DNA of 28,895 nucleotides, taken from the NCBI GenBank assembly GCA_964506935.1, contig CAZDOD010000010.1, positions 1 to 28,895 of the forward strand, written 5' to 3'. Every line of letters begins with the position of its first letter. The first letter of the stretch is position 1. Shown piece by piece: positions 23,671-28,895 of this stretch. The DNA comes from CAZDOD01 sp964506935. GTDB taxonomy: Bacteria; Desulfobacterota; Zymogenia; Zymogenales; Zymogenaceae. A program made the translations under genes and the position numbers. Under the pieces are notes generated by a model. The model was not told where the DNA came from, made no database searches, and saw nothing but the letters and a program-made list of their open reading frames with translations.

Positions 23671-25115
23671 TGGAAAGCGTTGTGAAGCCAGCCATAAACC
23701 TGATGGCCATTGCGCCGGAGTTAGTCCTCTTGGCCTTTGCGTTCCTGATGCTCATTTTTACGCCGATGCTCGGGAGGTCAAACGCCAAATCCGGGGGGAT
23801 TGCAAGTCTTGTTGCGATCGCCGCGGCATTTTTCGTTAACGTCTTCGTCAGGGATATGGATTTTTCCACCTTCGGCGGGATGATCGTAATCGACGCCTTC
23901 AGCGTATATTTTAATGCGATAATTCTTCTGGCATCATTCATAACCGTACTAATCTCTTTGGCATACATAACTCCCTTCGGGATACGCGACGGGGAGTTCT
24001 ATCTCTTGATCCTGTTTTCGACGTCGGGGATGATGCTCATGGGATCGGCAACGGATGTCCTCTCGATATTCATCGCACTCGAACTCATGTCGATACCGAT
24101 CTACGTCCTCGTTGGTTTTCGAAAGGACAACCTGAGGGCGAGGGAGGCGTCATATAAATATTTTATCCTCGGCGCCCTCTCCACCGGCATTTTCGTATAC
24201 GGCGCAGCCCTTGTCTACGGGAGCGCGGGTGGGACCAATCTCTTTCTCATCGCCGACACCATCATTTCGGGGTGGACCGATCCACTGCTGCTTTTGGGCG
24301 TTACATTTTTGGTCGCCGGATTTTTGTTCAAGGTCTCGGCCGTCCCGTTCCACATGTGGACTCCGGACGTCTATGAGGGCGCTTCAATGCCGATCACGGC
24401 GTTTATGTCGGTCGGGGTCAAGGCCGCCGCATTTTCGGCCCTCGTCCGGTTTGCCGTGCTGGATCTCGGGATATTGGGGGGAGGGTGGATCATTGCGGTC
24501 GGCGCTGTGGCAGTAGCGAGCATGATCTTGGGTAACACGGCGGCGTTGACTCAGAATAACATCAAGAGGCTCCTCGCATATTCCTCGATAGCACACGTCG
24601 GCTATATCCTCGTCGCCCTCATTACCGTAAGTATTGAGGGTATCGCCGCGGTACTCTTTTATATCCTTTTATATGTCATAGTGAATCTGGGTATCTTCGC
24701 GATACTGATATACTTCTCAAAGAAGGATGTAGAATGTGAAATGGTGGAGGATCTGAACGGCCTTGGATATAAATATCCCGTGATGGCACTGGCGATGGGA
24801 GTCTTCATGTTCTCTCTGGCGGGAATACCCCCGACGGGCGGATTTATGGGCAAGCTCTATCTGTTTGCGACTGCGGTCAAGGGCGGATATTTGTGGCTTG
24901 TTGTCATCGCCGTGCTGGCAAGCGGGGTGAGCGTCTATTATTATCTCAGGGTGATGATGGCCCTGTTCAAAAGGGACGGCGGCGATCGCGGGATAATAAA
25001 AAATCCGATAGTCGCACTGATAGCCGTGATAATGGCCCTCGTCGCACTGTATCTCGGGGTGCTCCCAGGTTACTTCATGGACCTCGCAAGGAGCTGTGCG
25101 AGCGCCCTGTTTTAA
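23670..25115 (+). CDS. nuoN: NADH-quinone oxidoreductase subunit N
   Basis: NuoN is the ND2-type antiporter-like proton-pumping subunit. The 481-aa protein has about fourteen helices. Conserved blocks are FIALELMSIPIYVLVGF (with the proton-path Glu), GFLFKVSAVPFHMWTPDVYEGA (with the conserved Lys) and RLLAYSSIAHVGY. AGIPPTGGFMGKLYLF carries the second conserved Lys. It is the last gene of the nuo operon. I see no clear hairpin terminator in the 142 bp that follow. Confidence 0.97.
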   Translation: MESVVKPAINLMAIAPELVLLAFAFLMLIFTPMLGRSNAKSGGIASLVAIAAAFFVNVFVRDMDFSTFGGMIVIDAFSVYFNAIILLASFITVLISLAYITPFGIRDGEFYLLILFSTSGMMLMGSATDVLSIFIALELMSIPIYVLVGFRKDNLRAREASYKYFILGALSTGIFVYGAALVYGSAGGTNLFLIADTIISGWTDPLLLLGVTFLVAGFLFKVSAVPFHMWTPDVYEGASMPITAFMSVGVKAAAFSALVRFAVLDLGILGGGWIIAVGAVAVASMILGNTAALTQNNIKRLLAYSSIAHVGYILVALITVSIEGIAAVLFYILLYVIVNLGIFAILIYFSKKDVECEMVEDLNGLGYKYPVMALAMGVFMFSLAGIPPTGGFMGKLYLFATAVKGGYLWLVVIAVLASGVSVYYYLRVMMALFKRDGGDRGIIKNPIVALIAVIMALVALYLGVLPGYFMDLARSCASALF

Positions 25116-25257
25116 ACATATAATTCTGGAACACCTCCACGCCTCTCCTCTATCTAAATATATCCTTTGTCGTTTTTCTGGAAATAACGTCGGATGGTTT
25201 CTGTTCTATCAGACGTAACAGGTTGTCGCTAATCCTTATATTTAAATCGCTTCTCTC

Positions 25258-26109
25258 ATGGAATTGACCCTAACAGCCCTCCTCTTTATTTATCTCCTTT
25301 TGGGAATATTTGTCGGGCTCAACGCCGGATTTATCGGCGGGGGCGGTGGTTCTTTCACAATGCCCATCCTTATCTATACCTTCAGTCTCTTGGGCTATCA
25401 CGAGGACGTCCTCGCCCACACCGCCGTCGGGACGAGCCTCTTCGTAATCACGTTCACGGCGGCGTCGGGTTCGCTTGTTCACATTAAGATGAAGACGGTC
25501 TACATAAGGCTACTTTTGATGATGATGGTATTCGGCGCGGCGGGGGCGTGGTCGGGGGCGACGCTTTCTTCGCACATCAGCGGGGAGGTCTTCGTAAAGA
25601 TACTTGGGGTGGCGCTTATTTTTGTCACAATTTTTCTTTATCTTCAGGAAAAAAAGGCGAAATCTGATAATGACAGTTCCCAACCAAAAGAATCGAATAT
25701 GAGGCAAAGGGGGTCATTAAAAGACCTCGTCTTATCGGGGGTCTTTGGCTTTCTTGCGGGTTTCGCGTCGGCATTTTTCGGCATCGGCGGAAGCATAGTG
25801 ATGCTCCCGGCCTCCCTTATTTTTCTCAGGTTTTCGCTTATAGAGGCGATAGCACACTCGACATGCCTGATGACCGTGACGGCACTTATTGGCGTCCTGG
25901 CGCAGGGCTATTACGGTTTCGGAAAGAGCGACCTCATCCCCTATTCGATCGGTTACGTTAATTACGCCGCGGGGATCACCATGGCGGTTTCGGGGATTTT
26001 CGCATCGCGGTGGGCGGCGACGAAGGTCCACCTCGTAAATCACCAAAAATTCATGAAGGTCATTTTGGTTCTTCTATTTTTTGCGGCGATAGGCCTGTTA
26101 ATAAAATAG
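25258..26109 (+). CDS. TauE/SafE-family (sulfite exporter/TSUP) permease
   Basis: This 283-aa membrane protein has about eight helices arranged as two repeats. Each repeat opens with the family's Gly-rich turn: GLNAGFIGGGGGSFTMPIL at about residues 20-38 and GFASAFFGIGGSIVMLP at about 164-180. The middle loop is Lys/Ser-rich and hydrophilic. The TSUP family moves organic or inorganic sulfur anions such as sulfite, thiosulfate, sulfoacetate or taurine-derived products. Nothing nearby points to one substrate, because no sulfur genes are in the window. The ATG at 25258 has no clear ribosome site, but no better start is in frame. It stands alone after nuoN, with a promoter for the next gene placed after it. 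Confidence 0.9.
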   Translation: MELTLTALLFIYLLLGIFVGLNAGFIGGGGGSFTMPILIYTFSLLGYHEDVLAHTAVGTSLFVITFTAASGSLVHIKMKTVYIRLLLMMMVFGAAGAWSGATLSSHISGEVFVKILGVALIFVTIFLYLQEKKAKSDNDSSQPKESNMRQRGSLKDLVLSGVFGFLAGFASAFFGIGGSIVMLPASLIFLRFSLIEAIAHSTCLMTVTALIGVLAQGYYGFGKSDLIPYSIGYVNYAAGITMAVSGIFASRWAATKVHLVNHQKFMKVILVLLFFAAIGLLIK

Positions 26110-26114
26110 AAGAG

Positions 26115-26144
26115 TTGAATTCCCTTGAGATAAAATGTTATACT
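26115..26144 (+). promoter_or_regulatory. Candidate promoter for the nucleotidyltransferase/kinase genes
   Basis: TTGAAT (26115-26120) and TATACT (26139-26144) are 18 bp apart, just after the TauE/SafE stop and 55 bp before the nucleotidyltransferase ATG. The -10 matches the consensus at five of six positions. Confidence 0.45.
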
Positions 26145-26199
26145 GTTTAGCCTCGTTGTAGGAATGGTGTTACTTTTGATTCGTTTTTGAGGAATTTTT

Positions 26200-27093
26200 A
26201 TGGAAGGTAGGGAAAAACCTACACTCGTGATCATGGCGGCCGGCATGGGCTCCCGCTACGGCGGCCTTAAGCAGCTCGACTCCGTCGGCCCTAATGGGGA
26301 GCTCCTAATCAATTACACGCTTTACGACGCCTATCTTTCGGGTTTCGAGAGGGTCGTCTTCGTCATAAGGCGGGACTTTGAGGAAGAGTTCAAAGAGAGG
26401 ATATCGATGCACATGCCGAAGGGCCTCAGCGCCGATTACGCATATCAGGACCTCTCCGATCTCCCACTGGATAGGAAAAAGCCGTGGGGGACGGGACACG
26501 CCGTCCTCGTGTGCGAAGATGTAATCGGCGGCCCGTTCGGGGTCGTGAATGCCGATGATTTTTACGGTAGGAGCTCGTTTTTGGAGCTCTATAAGTTTCT
26601 CGAATCGGATGATTGCAACAAAAAGACCTACTGCATGGTGGGTTACAGGTTGAAAAATACCGTGAGCCCCCACGGGGGCGTGACGAGGGGGCTTTGCCGG
26701 GTCACGGATTCGGGTTGGCTGGATAGAATCGACGAGACGAGAGGGATAGAGGTAAAGGATGGGAAGATAGGTGTGATGAGAGATGAGGGGTGGACAGAGC
26801 TTAGCCCCGATACCGTAGCGTCGATGAATTTCTGGGGTTTTGACTCCGCTATATTCGATCACCTCAAAAAGAGATTTGAGTCTTTTGCCAAAAGTGAGTC
26901 GGAAAATCCGAAGGCGGAGTTTTTGATACCCGATGTCGTCGGTTCGCTTGTCGCCGAAGGTCTCGCTCATGTAAAAGTGCTTAATACCAACGAGGTCTGG
27001 TTCGGGATGACACATCCTGAGGACAAAGAGATAGTAAAAAACGAGATAAAGAGGATGATCGAGGAAGGGGTCTATCCGACAAGGCTTGGCTGA
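26200..27093 (+). CDS. Sugar-phosphate nucleotidyltransferase family protein
   Basis: This 297-aa protein has an NTP_transferase (GT-A-like Rossmann) fold. The nucleotide-binding loop AAGMGSRYGGLKQL (about residues 13-26, with the G-x-G-x-R core at 15-19) and the metal-binding NADDFYG (N117 to G123) are plain. A GTGHAVLVCEDVI segment between them is typical of pyrophosphorylases. Such enzymes join a sugar-1-phosphate and an NTP to make an NDP-sugar, and neither the sugar nor the base can be read from sequence. The gene overlaps the following NahK-like kinase by one base (TGATG), which strongly suggests that the kinase product feeds this enzyme. The closest known design is hexosamine salvage to UDP-GlcNAc or UDP-GalNAc (inference). 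Confidence 0.88.
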   Translation: MEGREKPTLVIMAAGMGSRYGGLKQLDSVGPNGELLINYTLYDAYLSGFERVVFVIRRDFEEEFKERISMHMPKGLSADYAYQDLSDLPLDRKKPWGTGHAVLVCEDVIGGPFGVVNADDFYGRSSFLELYKFLESDDCNKKTYCMVGYRLKNTVSPHGGVTRGLCRVTDSGWLDRIDETRGIEVKDGKIGVMRDEGWTELSPDTVASMNFWGFDSAIFDHLKKRFESFAKSESENPKAEFLIPDVVGSLVAEGLAHVKVLNTNEVWFGMTHPEDKEIVKNEIKRMIEEGVYPTRLG

Positions 27094-28223
27094 TGACGTC
27101 AAAGAGACCGAATAGCTTAATAGAGGTCGCCGAAAAGTTCGATCTGGGTGGGAGTGTGACCGACGTGATTCGACACAAGGTCGGCCACATCAACGAGACA
27201 TACATAGTCTTTACGGAAAACAGAAGTGGGAACGAACGCCATATACTCCAAAAGATAAATGACAGGGTTTTTTGTACCCCTGATCTTCTTATGAATAATA
27301 TAAAGACCGTAACGGAGGCGGTAAAGAGAAGGGTCGATGAGCGGGGCGGCGATCCGAAGAGGGAGGCATTGAGCCTAGTAAGCACGAAATCGGACGAGCA
27401 TTTTCACGTTACCGATGAGGGTGAGTATTTCAGGTGCTATCTCTATGTCGACGGCATGACATACGACTATGTAAACGCCGATAACATCGGAAGGGCGCTC
27501 GCGGAAGAGGCCGCCCGCGCATTTTCGGATTTTCAGGGGCATCTAAAAGACACCGATGTCGGTTCAATCCACGTCACGATAGAGGATTTTCATAATACCC
27601 CCAAGAGATTTTCTGACCTGATCGGCGCCGCCAGTGGAGACCCGATGGGAAGGCGCGAAAAGGCTATGCGCGAGATAGATTTTTGCCTGAGTCGTGAGCC
27701 GCTCGCAAATGTAATATCAGATGCGATAAAAAACGGAGAGATACCGATAAGGGTTACCCATAACGATACGAAGATAAATAACGTGATATTCGATGGGGAA
27801 ATAAAAAAACGACCATCCGCCCTTTGTGTCATCGATCTCGATACCGTGATGCCAGGGTCGATTCTCTTCGACTTCGGGGATATGGTTCGCTCGACGACAT
27901 GCCCGGCTTCTGAGGATGAGCGGGATCTTAATAAAATATCGGTTGATACGGGCCTCTTTGAGGCGATTGTCTGTGGGTATCTAAAGGGGGCAGAAGGTTT
28001 TATCAACAATAGGGAAGTAGGGCTTATGGCTGTTTCGGGGAGTGTCTTGACATTCGAGACCGGCATCAGGTTTTTGACCGACTATCTTCTGGGCGACAGA
28101 TACTTCAGGACAGACAGACCCGATCACAACTTAGATCGGGCGAGGACACAGTTTAGGATGGTCGAGTGTATGGAAAATATGGCAGATGAGATGGAGGGAA
28201 TCGTCGGAAGATACATATCATAA
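27093..28223 (+). CDS. Phosphotransferase (APH fold), N-acetylhexosamine 1-kinase-like
   Basis: This 376-aa protein belongs to the aminoglycoside-phosphotransferase/choline-kinase fold. It resembles NahK-type kinases that put phosphate on C1 of N-acetylhexosamines. Seen directly: GHINETYIV near residues 30-38 (nucleotide-side Gly loop), LQKIN with a following LMNNI, the catalytic loop THNDTKINNV with D225 and N229/N230, and the metal-binding IDLDTVMPGS with D248 and D250, followed by FDFGDMVR. Assignment to NahK is by recalled motif likeness, so a kinase for another sugar or amino-alcohol is possible. No aminoglycoside-resistance role is suggested by context. It overlaps the nucleotidyltransferase by 1 nt, so together they could make sugar-1-P and then an NDP-sugar. 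Confidence 0.85.
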   Translation: MTSKRPNSLIEVAEKFDLGGSVTDVIRHKVGHINETYIVFTENRSGNERHILQKINDRVFCTPDLLMNNIKTVTEAVKRRVDERGGDPKREALSLVSTKSDEHFHVTDEGEYFRCYLYVDGMTYDYVNADNIGRALAEEAARAFSDFQGHLKDTDVGSIHVTIEDFHNTPKRFSDLIGAASGDPMGRREKAMREIDFCLSREPLANVISDAIKNGEIPIRVTHNDTKINNVIFDGEIKKRPSALCVIDLDTVMPGSILFDFGDMVRSTTCPASEDERDLNKISVDTGLFEAIVCGYLKGAEGFINNREVGLMAVSGSVLTFETGIRFLTDYLLGDRYFRTDRPDHNLDRARTQFRMVECMENMADEMEGIVGRYIS

Positions 28224-28267
28224 GTGGGCTTTCGGGAGGATTTGGAGAATTTATATTTGGGGGATAT

Positions 28268-28895
28268 ATGAAGTGGGAAAATAGATTGAGATACATTTTA
28301 GCATTTTCAATTGTCATCTTTTTTTTATCTTCCCTTTCGGTCACATCGAGGTCTGAAGACCTCCGCTGGATCGATGTCGAGGGCGTTTCCAACTTCAGGG
28401 ATGCCGGCGGATACAAAGCCGATGGGGGAAAGGTCTCGTGGGGCCTCCTTTACAGGTCGGGCGATATCTCAAAGATAACACCAAAGGGGAAAAAGACCAT
28501 CATGGATCTGGGGATAAGGACGGTCGTCGACCTAAGGGGGGTGTCGAAAGACAGCGATGTTACAGGTCTATTTAGTGGAAGCGACATCAGGGTCATCGAG
28601 CTCCCGATGGAGCGGGACGACCTAAAAGACAAGGCTGAGTTTTACAGAAGGATCATCGTAAAGGGGAGAAAGAGCCTCGTTGAACTGATTCACATACTTT
28701 CGGATTGGGAGAACCTCCCGGTTCTGATATTCGACGACGGGGGGGAACACGAGGTCGAGGTCGCCACCATGTTTATCCTCGGTGCATTGGGTGTCGGGAG
28801 GGAAGACCTCATTTCGGACTATCTTTTGTCGAATAGAACAGGTGCCGGTCTCAAGGCGGAATGGGGCGGACACATCGTCCAATATTTCGAAGATT
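28268..28895 (+). CDS. Exported tyrosine-phosphatase-family protein, catalytically degenerate, partial
   Basis: The reading frame opens at ATG 28268, after TTGGGGGATAT, and runs to the window edge without a stop (209 codons seen, 3' end missing). Residues about 8-27 are a hydrophobic signal or anchor. The rest follows the Y_phosphatase3-like pattern: NFRDAGGY (43-50), VSWGLLYRSGDIS, then LGIRTVVDLRG. Near the end come PVLI, LGALGVGREDLISDYLLSN. The P-loop, normally HC-x2-GKDRTG, reads F155-D-D-G-G-E-H-E-V-E164. The nucleophile Cys is Asp156 and the Arg is Glu162. The flanks align without gaps, so a frameshift does not explain this. It cannot use the usual phosphatase mechanism; a binding or scaffold role is inference. 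It follows the kinase by 44 bp. Confidence 0.82.
   Translation, partial: MKWENRLRYILAFSIVIFFLSSLSVTSRSEDLRWIDVEGVSNFRDAGGYKADGGKVSWGLLYRSGDISKITPKGKKTIMDLGIRTVVDLRGVSKDSDVTGLFSGSDIRVIELPMERDDLKDKAEFYRRIIVKGRKSLVELIHILSDWENLPVLIFDDGGEHEVEVATMFILGALGVGREDLISDYLLSNRTGAGLKAEWGGHIVQYFED

Noticed and set aside
26305..27102. Minus-strand open frame (265 codons) opposite the nucleotidyltransferase
   Set aside because: The plus-strand protein has intact nucleotide-binding and metal-binding motifs; the antisense frame has none.
27093..28223. Aminoglycoside-resistance gene
   Set aside because: The APH-like fold is shared, but the motif set and the overlap with a sugar nucleotidyltransferase point to a sugar kinase.
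1..28895. tRNA/rRNA genes, CRISPR arrays, IS elements and att sites
   Set aside because: I scanned for the T-loop consensus, regularly spaced direct repeats, transposase motifs and terminal inverted repeats, and saw none. This was by eye, so a short or divergent element could be missed.

Overview
The window looks like ordinary chromosomal DNA from a diderm bacterium. I see no plasmid, phage, IS element, CRISPR array, rRNA or tRNA. Arginine codons are strongly biased to AGG and isoleucine is often ATA. FecR-domain exported proteins, a lipoprotein and a 14-subunit NADH dehydrogenase in canonical A-to-N order are present. This would fit Desulfobacterota or a neighbouring, probably uncultured, lineage, but the assignment is inference and weak. 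A run of ten Ns shows that this is a draft, probably metagenomic, scaffold.

Layout. (1) 138-3075, plus strand: a DMT/EamA transporter, then two tandem paralogous FecR-domain exported proteins. (2) 3187-8244, minus strand: uvrB (nucleotide excision repair) with its own good promoter, then a cysS / crotonase-family / VOC-family gene group. The 321-bp gap between these two units carries a perfect 13-bp-arm palindrome. (3) 8415-11466, plus strand: a GPH-type MFS carrier, an exported SH3-like protein and a lipoprotein. (4) 11656-25115, plus strand: the complete nuo operon (nuoA to nuoN), tightly packed. It encodes the NADH module (E, F, G), the connecting hydrogenase-like module (B, C, D, I) and the membrane proton-pumping module (A, H, J, K, L, M, N). 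The end of nuoK falls in the assembly gap. (5) 25258-28895, plus strand: a TauE/SafE permease, a sugar-nucleotidyltransferase and NahK-like sugar kinase pair (overlapping by 1 nt), and an exported tyrosine-phosphatase-fold protein cut by the window edge.

How the genes work together. The nuo operon supplies NADH:quinone electron transfer coupled to proton pumping. NuoG has all four of its cluster motifs but a strongly shortened molybdopterin-like domain. The kinase and nucleotidyltransferase would plausibly turn a free (amino)sugar into sugar-1-phosphate and then an NDP-sugar. The last protein keeps the fold signatures of the tyrosine-phosphatase-3-like family but has lost the catalytic Cys and Arg.

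I found no clearly undescribed multi-gene system. The best leads are the inactive phosphatase homologue, the tandem FecR pair, the compact NuoG and the palindromic repeat.
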